DNA of 46,273 nt from an uncultured Gluconobacter sp. (GTDB taxonomy: Bacteria > Pseudomonadota > Alphaproteobacteria > Acetobacterales > Acetobacteraceae), in assembly GCA_937880175.1 (NCBI GenBank), contig CALFLO010000013.1, positions 1 through 46,273 on the forward strand, in the 5' to 3' direction. This document shows, piece after piece, positions 1 to 8,098 of the stretch (position 1 is the first letter of the stretch; each line of letters opens with the position of its first letter). The notes under the pieces were generated by a model. It ran no database searches. It had not been told where the DNA came from and saw nothing but the letters and a program-made list of their open reading frames with translations. Position numbers and translations under genes: made by a program.

Positions 1-294
1 GTCTTCGACGTGGCGAAATACTTCATTGAGGAAGAAGTCCTGCGGCCCAAGGGCAAACAGTCCATCGCCGAGGCTCGCGTCAGCCTGACCAAATTCATGA
101 CCACCGTTATCATTGCCGTCTTCATTGAAGGGCTGGTCGGCGTGTTTGAGCGCAGTGGTAAAGCGCCCAGCGATATTCTCTATCCCGCCGCCCTTCTCGT
201 TGTGGCGACGGGTATGGTTGTTGCCCTGGGGATCTATCAGAAGCTCAGCATCGGGGCGGAGCGGGAAAAGAAGGAAAAGGACATGATCGGCTAG
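1..294 (+). CDS. Small integral membrane protein, 3' end only
   Basis: The reading frame is open from the first base of the window and ends at TAG 292-294, so the gene begins upstream and only the last 97 residues are visible. A GTG at position 10 could be an internal codon or a start. Two hydrophobic segments are seen, roughly FMTTVIIAVFIEGLVGVF and LYPAALLVVATGMVVALGIY, followed by a charged KKEKD tail. This suggests a two-helix (or larger) inner-membrane protein with a cytoplasmic C-terminus. I do not recognise the family. It converges on the MFS gene with a 24-bp gap. Confidence 0.6.
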   Translation, partial: VFDVAKYFIEEEVLRPKGKQSIAEARVSLTKFMTTVIIAVFIEGLVGVFERSGKAPSDILYPAALLVVATGMVVALGIYQKLSIGAEREKKEKDMIG

Positions 295-318
295 GGGTAG
301 CAGTCCGAGCCCGTTCCC

Positions 319-1500
319 TCAGTCGTGCTGGAGACGGCGGGGGAACGCGGCGGGATTGAAGGCGGCCAGCAGGATTCCGCCCAGCGCGATCACGACGGAG
401 GCCGGGCACAGCACCGCAAATCCCAGGGTGCTCAGAAGATGACCGCCAATCGCGGAGCCCAGCAGGATGCCAAAATTGCTGCTGCTGTTGATGGCCGCGC
501 CCGCCACATCCGCGCTGGTCGCGCGTGCGCGGATGGCGCCTGACATGACGAAGGGAATGATGGCGGCATAGCCCATGCACCACAGCCCGACGGCCCCAAC
601 GCTCGGCCATGCGGAAACAAGGTGGCCGTAAACCAGGATCATGCCGATGAGCATGGCGATGCCGCCGCCAAAAAGCCCCGCTGCCGGCCAGCGATCCACG
701 ACCTGTCCCGCAGCCCACAGGCCGAAAATGCTGACAGCCCCCGTCACAAGCAGCGCAATGCTCAGCAGGTGCTCCGGCAGGCCATGCGCCAGCAGAAGCG
801 GGGAGACATAGGTGTAGAGCAGGTTATGGGCGAAGAAGAACACGGCGTTCACGCCGATCACCACGCCGAAAATGCGTGCGGCCTGTGGGGAGCGGATGGT
901 CGGGACCTTGAGCGCCTTCGTGTCGGCCCCGCGAACGGGCGGAAGATACAGCGCGATGAAGATCGTCAGCAGGGCGGCGAGTCCGGCAATGACGTAAAGG
1001 GCCACGCGCCAGCTTGCGAAATGGCTGATCGCAGCCGCGCCAGGAACGCCCAGAACCGACCCCAGCGACGTACCGCCGAAGACAAAGGAAATCGCCCGTC
1101 CGGTCATGCGCTCCGGCACGAGGTGCGCGGCGTAGGCGGCGGCAATGGACATCAGAAGTGCGTGCGACAGGCCGCCAAGGGCACGTCCGGCGCAGACGAT
1201 GACGAAGTTCGGCGCCATGGCGGAAATCAGGTTGGAGATAACGTATCCTGCAAGGCAGAGCAGCATGAGCATCTTGCGGTCCATGCGGCTCGTGGCGATC
1301 GTGATGGGGACGGCCCCGAACGCGACGAGCAGCGCATAGGCGCTGACGGCCAGTCCGGCATGCCCTTCGGTAATGTCGAAGGACTTGGCCATATCGATCA
1401 GCAGACCAACCGGTGCGACCTCGGTTGTCACCGCAATGAAGGTCGAGGCGAACAGGGCGCAGAGGCCTGCGATCGCCGGACCGGAGAGCGTTTTGAACAC
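319..1500 (-). CDS. MFS transporter, AraJ/sugar-efflux type
   Basis: This 393-residue protein has the twelve hydrophobic segments of the major facilitator superfamily. It has the drug-proton-antiporter-1/AraJ character: an N-terminal segment with TTEVAPVGLL, the loop-2/3 signature region SRMDRKMLML, and the helix-5 motif GSVLGVPGAAAI. It probably exports sugars, arabinose-like compounds or drugs by proton antiport, but the substrate cannot be read from sequence. The start is a GTG at 1500 preceded at 6-7 nt by AGGAAG, which fits a ribosome-binding site. It is a single gene, with 218 bp to the GGDEF gene upstream. Confidence is high for the superfamily and low for the substrate. Confidence 0.85.
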   Translation of the reverse strand: MFKTLSGPAIAGLCALFASTFIAVTTEVAPVGLLIDMAKSFDITEGHAGLAVSAYALLVAFGAVPITIATSRMDRKMLMLLCLAGYVISNLISAMAPNFVIVCAGRALGGLSHALLMSIAAAYAAHLVPERMTGRAISFVFGGTSLGSVLGVPGAAAISHFASWRVALYVIAGLAALLTIFIALYLPPVRGADTKALKVPTIRSPQAARIFGVVIGVNAVFFFAHNLLYTYVSPLLLAHGLPEHLLSIALLVTGAVSIFGLWAAGQVVDRWPAAGLFGGGIAMLIGMILVYGHLVSAWPSVGAVGLWCMGYAAIIPFVMSGAIRARATSADVAGAAINSSSNFGILLGSAIGGHLLSTLGFAVLCPASVVIALGGILLAAFNPAAFPRRLQHD

Positions 1501-1685
1501 GGCGGACTTCCTGACTGGAACGGCGACCTGAGCGTCCCGAACGCGAGGGCTTTTGGCACTTTGATCGCATCACGGAAACCCAAAACTTCAGGCTGGAAGT
1601 CTCATCCTTCCCGAAGGGGCGGAATGTTCCGGAAAAGCCCGTTTTTCCAGAGGTTTATGAATACAGGTGATTTCATTTTCAGAAG

Positions 1686-1702
1686 CCGAATCACGGATTC
1701 GG
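1686..1702. repeat. Inverted repeat 7-3-7 downstream of the GGDEF gene
   Basis: CCGAATC-ACG-GATTCGG is a perfect dyad 17 nt past the stop of the GGDEF gene (minus strand) and about 190 bp ahead of the MFS start. No T-run follows on either strand, so it is either a 3'-end mRNA hairpin or an operator for the MFS promoter. The flanking bases at 1630-1685 are AT-rich. Confidence 0.5.
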
Positions 1703-1718
1703 GAGGGCACCCCATCCT

Positions 1719-3014
1719 TCAGAGTTGATGGGCTCTTCTGTCAGCAAGGGAGGCAGTGTGGAGTGGTGTCGCCGCTTCGTCCCACGGGGCATGAACCACA
1801 CGGTTCCGGCCGGACTGTTTTGCGATGTAAAGCGCGTTATCGGCCTGCGCCAGAAGCTCCGTGCGGGGAATGCCCCTGCCGGGACACAGCGCGGCGCCAA
1901 TGCTGAGGGTTGCCGTGACGGCGCCTCCGCCGATCATGCGTGTTTCTGTTGAGAAGGCCTTTCTGAGGCGCTGGGCAGTTGCGAGCATTTCGTCGAGGCT
2001 GCCGCACTGGAACACCACGACGAACTCGTCTCCGCCGATGCGGAACAAGATCGTCGGGGGGTAGAGAATTTCGGTACAGACACGGCCCATGGCGATGATG
2101 ATCTGATCTCCGACGGCATGACCATGGGCATCGTTGATGGATTTGAAATGGTCGATATCAACCATGAGAAGGGCTTCGTGGGCGCAGATTTTGCCATCAT
2201 TTTCCAGCCAGGCCTGAAAGGCCCTGCGGTTGCTGCCGCCTGAAAGCGGATCCTGCAGGATCAGTTCCTGCTGGCGGAAAGCGAGTTGCTCCCAGGGAAT
2301 GGCGATCATGGCCAGCGCAAAGAGCGCCACTTCGATAACGGACAGGAAATTATAGGTCGTTACGGCCCAGATCGTGGTCGGAGCAGCGCCAAGCGGAGCG
2401 GGCATCCAGAAGACGAATGGCACCAGCAGCAGATGAAAGCCGGCATACAGACGCAGCAGTCTCAGCAGGCTGCGTCGTGCGGGTGTCCGGATCGGGACTT
2501 TCTGCTGGAGGTCACGGGCTGCCAGGGCATGAAAAGCCGCAATAATGCTCAGGCGGCAGGTCGTGCTGATCACATGGAAGATGCCAGTTGTGCCAGCCAG
2601 AACCGAAAGCATGAAACAGAGGCTGCCAGCGGCCAGAAGCAGCAGCATCTGCGGCGGACTGCCGAGCATGACACGCATGGCCTGCCACGCCGTCCCATAG
2701 GCCATGATCATGAACAGGGCGCCCAGCCGCAATCCCCATAACCCGGGAAACAGGGTCGGAATGGTGAAGAGCAGGCTGGAGACGGCCCCCAGAAGAAACG
2801 GGGCTGCGTACCAGGCCATACGCGACCATCTTCTGCTGGGGAGTTCAGTCAGAATGAAGTGAACGCCCAGAAGCAGGAAAATAACCGCGCTGCATCCGAG
2901 CAGAGTGGGTGGATCAGGAGTCATTGATGGCGCATGGGCGATTGAACAGGCTGTACAGGCCACTCCCGGAAATGCAGGAAGACGGGTTTCGACTCCCTGC
3001 AACGCAATAAACAC
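1719..3014 (-). CDS. Membrane-anchored diguanylate cyclase (GGDEF domain)
   Basis: The N-terminal half has about six or seven hydrophobic segments and no recognised sensor family. The C-terminal half is a GGDEF domain that would make c-di-GMP from two GTP. The intact IGGDEF signature lies near residues 326-331 counting from the GTG. The phosphate-binding DIDHFKSIND stretch and the ALYIAKQSGRNRV end are also present. The opening motif is DPLSGGSNRRAF rather than the usual DPLTGLxNRR. The residues where an inhibitory RxxD I-site would lie are YPPT, so product inhibition may be absent. The start is uncertain: GTG 3014 has GGAGGT 11 nt upstream, while ATG 2924 gives a more usual short N-terminus before the first membrane helix. 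No EAL domain is present. Confidence 0.88.
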   Translation of the reverse strand: MFIALQGVETRLPAFPGVACTACSIAHAPSMTPDPPTLLGCSAVIFLLLGVHFILTELPSRRWSRMAWYAAPFLLGAVSSLLFTIPTLFPGLWGLRLGALFMIMAYGTAWQAMRVMLGSPPQMLLLLAAGSLCFMLSVLAGTTGIFHVISTTCRLSIIAAFHALAARDLQQKVPIRTPARRSLLRLLRLYAGFHLLLVPFVFWMPAPLGAAPTTIWAVTTYNFLSVIEVALFALAMIAIPWEQLAFRQQELILQDPLSGGSNRRAFQAWLENDGKICAHEALLMVDIDHFKSINDAHGHAVGDQIIIAMGRVCTEILYPPTILFRIGGDEFVVVFQCGSLDEMLATAQRLRKAFSTETRMIGGGAVTATLSIGAALCPGRGIPRTELLAQADNALYIAKQSGRNRVVHAPWDEAATPLHTASLADRRAHQL

Positions 3015-3187
3015 GGCCCGACCTTACCTCCGGGTTAATGGCATTTTTCAGGCTGTCTGTTTCCTGCGCTGTCCGGTGGAAGGGATGACGGGGCGGCTCC
3101 TGCCCGGCATAAGGGCGTTTCTGTCATCTTCATCAAGATGAGTCGAATGTCTCCTGAAAAATCCCTTTTTTCCCTGGTGTCGCCCCG

Positions 3188-4108
3188 ATGATGACGCGTC
3201 TTTTCCCGATCTGGGCCATCGTGGTGTCCGGTCTCGCCCTCCTTCTGCCGGGACCGTTTCTGACGCTGGTCCCGGCCATTACGCCGCTTCTGGCCTTTGT
3301 CATGTTCACCATGGGCGTTTCCCTCACGCCTGCGGATTTCGGACGGATCCTGCGCCGTCCCGCGCCGGTTCTGGCTGGGGTGGGGCTGCATTATCTCGTC
3401 ATGCCGCTCGCGGCCTGGGGGATCGCGCATCTGCTGTCGATGCCGCCTGCGCTGGCGACGGGCATGGTGCTGGTCGGCTGCGTATCGAGCGGCACGGCTT
3501 CGAATGTCATGATCTATCTGTCGCGCGGGGATGTTGCGCTCTCCGTCAGCATCAGCGCGTTCTCGACCCTCGTCGGGATCGTCGCAACACCGCTTCTGGT
3601 GCGGTTCTATGTGTCTGCGGGCGTTGCCGTGGATAGCTGGGCGCTGTTTCGCAGCATCCTGACGATGGTGGCGCTTCCTGTTCTGGCGGGCGTGATTTTG
3701 AATACCCTGTGCCACCGCGCTGTCCGCCGGGTCGAGCCTGCTTTGCCGCTTGTGGCCATGGTTTCGATCCTGCTCATCATCGGGGCCATCGTCGCGGGGG
3801 TAGGGCCGTCTTTGAAAGAGGCTGGCCCGATCATGCTGCTGGCGGTCGTTTTGCATAACGGGATCGGGTTGCTGGGCGGCTACTGGGGCGGGCGGCTGCT
3901 TGGATTTGACGAGACGGTCTGCCGCACGCTGGCGCTGGAAGTCGGGATGCAGAACTCGGGCCTCGCGGCGACGCTGGGACGGCTTTATTTCTCGCCGCTG
4001 GCGGCGCTGCCGGGAGCAGTTTTCTCCATCTGGCACAACGTCTCGGGGTCCATTCTGGCGTCGCTCTGGGCGTCGCGGCCTATCGTGCGGAAAGACCCGC
4101 CGTGTTGA
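3188..4108 (+). CDS. Bile acid:sodium symporter (BASS) family transporter
   Basis: This 306-residue protein has about ten hydrophobic segments and BASS-family signatures: VGCVSSGTASNVMIYLSRGD in the first half and LEVGMQNSGLA in the second, the two Na+-binding crossover regions of the family. Bacterial members (YocS, PanS-like) import small organic acids such as pantoate or other anions with sodium; the substrate here is unknown. The start is ATG 3188 or the adjacent ATG 3191. The 3' end overlaps the end of the convergent helicase gene by 29 bp. An imperfect AT-containing leader (3125-3140, CATCTT-CATC-AAGATG) precedes it. Confidence 0.85.
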   Translation: MMTRLFPIWAIVVSGLALLLPGPFLTLVPAITPLLAFVMFTMGVSLTPADFGRILRRPAPVLAGVGLHYLVMPLAAWGIAHLLSMPPALATGMVLVGCVSSGTASNVMIYLSRGDVALSVSISAFSTLVGIVATPLLVRFYVSAGVAVDSWALFRSILTMVALPVLAGVILNTLCHRAVRRVEPALPLVAMVSILLIIGAIVAGVGPSLKEAGPIMLLAVVLHNGIGLLGGYWGGRLLGFDETVCRTLALEVGMQNSGLAATLGRLYFSPLAALPGAVFSIWHNVSGSILASLWASRPIVRKDPPC

Positions 4109-5402
4109 CGAGAAACACCATGTCGGTCGCGCGCGTCACCGCCACGTAGCAGAGCTGCTGCGTCTCCAGCGGGTTCTGCCGGGCGCGGCGGCCAATATCG
4201 CCGAGATCCACGAACACGTTTTTAAACGTGCTGCCCTGTGCCGTATGGACGGTCATGGCATAGATCGCCTGAAGCTGGAGCAGCGCGTTGTGAAATGCGA
4301 AACGGTGGCTCCAGCGCCGGTGCTGCTGTTTCGCTTCCTGCACCAGACGCCGGTCCACGGCCTCCAGATCCTTCGGGTTCTGCACGATATGGCCGGTGAT
4401 TTCCTCGCCCGCCATGGTCAGCAGCGTCACTTCCCATGACGCGATATCCGCGACCCAGGCCGGAACGTCCTTGCAGAGCTCGAACTTGTACGACAGCCGA
4501 CCGGGCTTGATGTCCATAACGAGGACTTCCTCGTTCGTGGCGATGGCCTGACGTGGTCCGCTTTCTTCCTGCTGGACGGAGAACGGCGCGCGGGACACGA
4601 CACGTTCGCCGGGCATGAAGGGCGTGGGCGTTTCACCGCCATAGCGCCAGAGCCGGACCATCCGGTTGATCTGATGCACGCGTGCATTCGTCCAGCACAG
4701 ATAGCGGCACCAGTCGTTGTCGGCCTCGAAAGCGTCGGACAGGAAGGCCTTGCGCACCCAGCTCTCCACGTCCTTGGGGAGGAACAGGCCCATCTGGTCC
4801 TGACGCGCATCGCGGACCCAGCTCCAGTCGGCTTCACTGCCCTGACTGTGCCGGATGATGGTCGCGGCTTCGAGGATCGGATTGCCCGCCGCCTGTCGCA
4901 CGACGGTTTCGAGATGGGAGCGCGAGGGGACGGAAAAGGACGGCGACGCAGCTTCCCCCACGGGCGGGAGCTGGGCCGGATCGCCTACGAACAGCACGAA
5001 GCAGTAGCGCAGCAGATCGCGGATCCAGTTCATCAGTTCCGCGGACAGCATGGAGCATTCATCAACGATCACGACCCCATCGGCGATCGTCTGCGGTCGT
5101 TTGGAGCGCACGAGGGTTGTGGTCGTGCCCTGTGAGGACGGCTGAAGGCTCAGCAGGCTCTGGATGGTCCGGCAATCGACGTCCCGATCGACTTTCGAGC
5201 GCAGGACGGCGGTGGCCTTGTGGGTGGGGGCCGTGATGACGACCACCTTCTTTTCGCCCATAAAATGCCGGGCGACGGCCTGCATCAGCGTTGTCTTACC
5301 GCTGCCCGCATACCCCGTCAGAAGATGCGTCGGCCGTCCTGCGGCATGTGCGGCAATGATTTCATCAAGCGCCTGCCGCTGGGAGGGTGTGAGCATGACC
5401 AT
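4080..5402 (-). CDS. Dda/RecD2-like superfamily 1B DNA helicase
   Basis: This 440-residue AAA/UvrD-like ATPase shows Walker A GYAGSGKTT at residues 30-38, Walker B VIVDECSM around 111-118 (DE at 114-115), motif III GDPAQLPPVGE at 140-150, and C-terminal motifs VHTAQGSTF and YVAVTRA. This is the layout of the phage T4 Dda / RecD2-type 5'-to-3' helicases without a RecB-like or nuclease domain. It probably unwinds DNA in repair or stalled-fork processing. The start could be ATG 5402 or ATG 5396; neither has a strong Shine-Dalgarno. It converges with and overlaps the BASS gene. No toxin or defence genes lie beside it, so a housekeeping role is more likely than a defence role. Confidence 0.85.
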   Translation of the reverse strand: MVMLTPSQRQALDEIIAAHAAGRPTHLLTGYAGSGKTTLMQAVARHFMGEKKVVVITAPTHKATAVLRSKVDRDVDCRTIQSLLSLQPSSQGTTTTLVRSKRPQTIADGVVIVDECSMLSAELMNWIRDLLRYCFVLFVGDPAQLPPVGEAASPSFSVPSRSHLETVVRQAAGNPILEAATIIRHSQGSEADWSWVRDARQDQMGLFLPKDVESWVRKAFLSDAFEADNDWCRYLCWTNARVHQINRMVRLWRYGGETPTPFMPGERVVSRAPFSVQQEESGPRQAIATNEEVLVMDIKPGRLSYKFELCKDVPAWVADIASWEVTLLTMAGEEITGHIVQNPKDLEAVDRRLVQEAKQQHRRWSHRFAFHNALLQLQAIYAMTVHTAQGSTFKNVFVDLGDIGRRARQNPLETQQLCYVAVTRATDMVFLVNTAGLSAR

Positions 5403-5500
5403 GAGCGGCTTTTCTCATATTTTCCCCGCGCAGGCCATTGCTTCATCAGGGAAACCGGGCACAGGATCGGCCCGGCAGGACAGGGAGGATCGCCGGGCTT

Positions 5501-6163
5501 ATGGACGCAGGATCGAACGCCGTTTTCTGGCAGGAAAAATGGGAACGCGGTGAGACGGGCTTTCATGAAGCGCAGGCCAATCCGCTCCTGACCCGTCACC
5601 TTTCGGCGCTGGAGCTTCCGGTTGGCGCGCGGATTTTCGTGCCTTTGTGCGGCATGAGTCAGGATATGGTCTGGCTCGCGGGGCAGGGTTATCGCGTGAC
5701 CGGATGTGAGCTCAGCGATATCGCGGTGCGCCGGTTTTTCAGCGATCTTGGTATCACGCCCGATATTGTGGAAGCAGGCCGATTGCGCTGCTTTTCCGCC
5801 GGGACCATCCGCATTTTCGCAAGCAATATTTTCGACCTGACGCCGGATCTGCTCGGCCCGATGGACGGTATTTATGACCGTGCTGCGCTGATTGCCCTGC
5901 CCGAAGATCTGCGCCGGGCTTATGCCGCCCATCTCCTGTCCCTGACCGGCCCGGTTCCTGAACTCCTCGTGACGCTTGACTACGACCAGTCCTGCCTGAA
6001 GGGGCCGCCTTTCTCTGTCAGCGAGGCTTTCCTGCGCGAATGGTACGGGCATGCCTATACTTTCATGCTTCTGGAAAGCCGGGCCGTTGAAGGCGGGCTG
6101 AAAGGGCGATGCCCCGCGTCTGAAAACGTCTGGCGCCTCAGCCCGCTCTCACCATCTTCCTGA
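5501..6163 (+). CDS. tpm: Thiopurine S-methyltransferase family protein
   Basis: This 220-residue SAM-dependent methyltransferase has the TPMT family layout: FWQEKWERGETGFHE near the N-terminus, then RIFVPLCGMSQDMVWLAGQG as the SAM-binding motif I region, GCELSDIAVRRFF, and YDRAALIALPEDLR. Bacterial members methylate thiopurines and inorganic selenium or tellurium species. ATG 5501 is chosen over the upstream in-frame ATG 5438 because GGGAGGA lies 12 nt upstream and the family begins just before the FWQ motif. It converges on hpnR with only 3 bp between the stop codons and no terminator visible. Confidence 0.85.
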   Translation: MDAGSNAVFWQEKWERGETGFHEAQANPLLTRHLSALELPVGARIFVPLCGMSQDMVWLAGQGYRVTGCELSDIAVRRFFSDLGITPDIVEAGRLRCFSAGTIRIFASNIFDLTPDLLGPMDGIYDRAALIALPEDLRRAYAAHLLSLTGPVPELLVTLDYDQSCLKGPPFSVSEAFLREWYGHAYTFMLLESRAVEGGLKGRCPASENVWRLSPLSPSS

Positions 6164-6166
6164 CCG

Positions 6167-7720
6167 TTATTCCGCGGCTGCGGCCTCCGCCCCCATGCGG
6201 GTCTCGTCCACAAAGCCTTCTGTCGCATCGTCGAGCGCGCGGGTCCGCCGTCCGCCGGGGCCATGGACGTAGAGCGCCTTGCGATCGATCTTGTCCACGA
6301 CATCCGGCTGGAGTGGCATCTCGTAGCGCGGTTTGCGCATGTGGTCGGACAACTGGAGCTTCGGATCGAAGACCGAATTGAACTTCCACAGCATTTTCAC
6401 GAAATTCGTCTGCCCGTGCATCAGAAGGCGCGTTGCAATCCCGACCGTACCCTTCAGCGCTTCCCAGCCCATATGCTTGGTGTTGAGCACCTGCTGCGTC
6501 TTGACGAGTTCCTTGTAGAATTCGGGCAGAGGCAGTGTGGTTGGCAGGACGGCGTGCTGGATGTCGAACAGGCGATAGTCGCGCGTCGTCAGGCGCCGGG
6601 CCTCGCGGTGCCAGATTTCGGTGCCGGGATAGGGCGTCGTGACGGAAATGTTCACGATATCCGGGATTTCGAGGCACCACTGACGCACGGCCTCGAAACG
6701 CTCACGCGTCCAGGACGGATCGGCGATGATGTTGATCGCCACCGTCAGGCCCAGTGAGCGGGCATAGTCCAGCGCTTCGAAATTGGCATCCAGCGAGACG
6801 CGCTTGCGGAACTGTTTCAGTCCTTCCTCATCCACGGCCTCAAGCCCGATGAAGATATAGGTCAGACCGATTTCGCTCCAGACCTTGAAGACTTCCTTGT
6901 TGCGCAGAAGTACGTCCGCGCGGGTCTCAAGGTAGTATTCCTTCTTGATGCCGCGCTTCTTGATTTCATTGGCGATGGCCATGCCATGTTCTTCGTGAAC
7001 AAAGGCGACATCATCAACAATAAAGATCCCCGGTTCATTGAGTGCTTCCAGCTCGTCGGCAATGACCTGCGGGCTGACGGTCCGGTAGGAGCGGCCATAG
7101 AACGTCCAGGCGCTACAGAACGTGCAGTCCCATGGGCAGCCGCGGGCGAACTCGATTGAAGCCGCCGGATCCAGCGTGCCAATGAAATACTTGTTGCGGT
7201 GATGGAGCAGATCGCGTGCCGGGCGGACGGTGTCGAGGCTTTTGACGAAAATGGGGGGAGGGCCTTCACCTTCGGCCGTGATGGCGCCCGGGACTTTCAG
7301 CAGATCGGTTTTCTTCTCGATCGCATCCAGCAGCAGCCCGACCGTCGCATCGCCCTCGCCCTTGAGAATGCAGTCGATGGCGCCTTCTGACAGTTGCAGG
7401 ACGTCGGGTGCGATGAACGAGACCGAATGTCCGCCGACGAAAATGAATTTCCCCGGCATCCGCAGCTTCGTTTCCTTGCACAGGTCCAGGATCTCGGGGA
7501 TGTTGGCGAGATAGCTTCCTGAAAAACAAACGATATCGGGCTGGAAGTCTGCAAGACGTTTCCAGTAGTCTTCATGGGCCTCGACCTGAAGATCGATGAT
7601 CTGAACATCATGTCCTTCATTGCGTGCGGCACCTGCCACAAGTTCAAGACCAAGTGGTTCGAGCCTCAGGAACACGCGCGTGTACATCAGGGCACTTGGG
7701 TGAACGGCCAAAAGTTTCAT
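6167..7720 (-). CDS. hpnR: Hopanoid C-3 methylase, B12-binding radical SAM enzyme
   Basis: This 517-residue protein has an N-terminal cobalamin-binding-like domain (KLLAVHPSALMYTRVFLRLEP onward, with FVGGHS and LKGEGD) and a radical SAM core whose CxxxCxxC cluster motif is C195-PWD-C199-TF-C202. The overall sequence matches HpnR, which methylates C-3 of the hopanoid A ring and is known from Methylococcus and acetic acid bacteria. It would act on membrane hopanoids at the inner membrane. ATG 7720 is preferred to the in-frame GTG 7756 because homologues begin MKLLAVHPS. No other hopanoid gene is nearby, which is usual for hpnR. The tail is Ala-rich (GAEAAAAE). Confidence 0.9.
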   Translation of the reverse strand: MKLLAVHPSALMYTRVFLRLEPLGLELVAGAARNEGHDVQIIDLQVEAHEDYWKRLADFQPDIVCFSGSYLANIPEILDLCKETKLRMPGKFIFVGGHSVSFIAPDVLQLSEGAIDCILKGEGDATVGLLLDAIEKKTDLLKVPGAITAEGEGPPPIFVKSLDTVRPARDLLHHRNKYFIGTLDPAASIEFARGCPWDCTFCSAWTFYGRSYRTVSPQVIADELEALNEPGIFIVDDVAFVHEEHGMAIANEIKKRGIKKEYYLETRADVLLRNKEVFKVWSEIGLTYIFIGLEAVDEEGLKQFRKRVSLDANFEALDYARSLGLTVAINIIADPSWTRERFEAVRQWCLEIPDIVNISVTTPYPGTEIWHREARRLTTRDYRLFDIQHAVLPTTLPLPEFYKELVKTQQVLNTKHMGWEALKGTVGIATRLLMHGQTNFVKMLWKFNSVFDPKLQLSDHMRKPRYEMPLQPDVVDKIDRKALYVHGPGGRRTRALDDATEGFVDETRMGAEAAAAE

Positions 7721-8022
7721 GAAGTCATCCCATTCTCTTGTGGCGTGTCGCGTCACAACTTCGACACATCAAGACATAGGCGTCCGGTTTTCAGCAATCA
7801 AACGACACACTTCTGTGATGGAGCGGTATCGCGCTGATTTGGGGTGGAGAATGTCCGCGTCTTCGAAAGAAGGTTCCGTTCACAGTCCCCGGTAAACCCG
7901 CGTTCGCGGGATCGATCGCCTGCTCGGTGCAGCGTGGGAAAATTTTCGCCTTCACGACTGTGTGAGCGTTCGTATTCCCAAGGCGTGAACGGCGGGACTC
8001 TTGGCAGCAGACGGGCTGGCGT
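7721..8022. other. Noncoding gap between hpnR and the TonB receptor terminator
   Basis: I see no convincing gene here. The stretch holds the presumed hpnR promoter region (about 7757-7830, AT-richer) and a tight dyad CCCGCG-TT-CGCGGG at 7897-7910. Open frames that cross it are shadows running in from neighbouring genes. Confidence 0.5.
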
Positions 8023-8068
8023 AAAAAAGCCTCTCCCGGGAGCAGCGGGATGCTGTCCGGGGAGAGGC
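8023..8068 (-). terminator. Intrinsic terminator of the TonB receptor operon
   Basis: On the minus strand, 30 nt past the receptor stop, GCCTCTCCC (8068-8060) pairs with GGGAGAGGC (8037-8029) and is followed at once by six T residues (8028-8023). The long loop contains a small secondary hairpin (CAGC-atccc-GCTG). Stem plus T-run is a standard Rho-independent terminator. Confidence 0.85.
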
Positions 8069-8098
8069 TCATGTCCGGTCGGGGACGGAAGACCGGCT

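Noticed and set aside
622..1728. 368-residue plus-strand ORF opposite the MFS gene
   Set aside because: Low-complexity charged translation of the antisense strand; the MFS protein on the other strand is unambiguous.
4080..5402. Helicase as part of a defence system
   Set aside because: Dda-like sequence alone is not evidence; no nuclease, toxin, methylase or other defence gene lies nearby.
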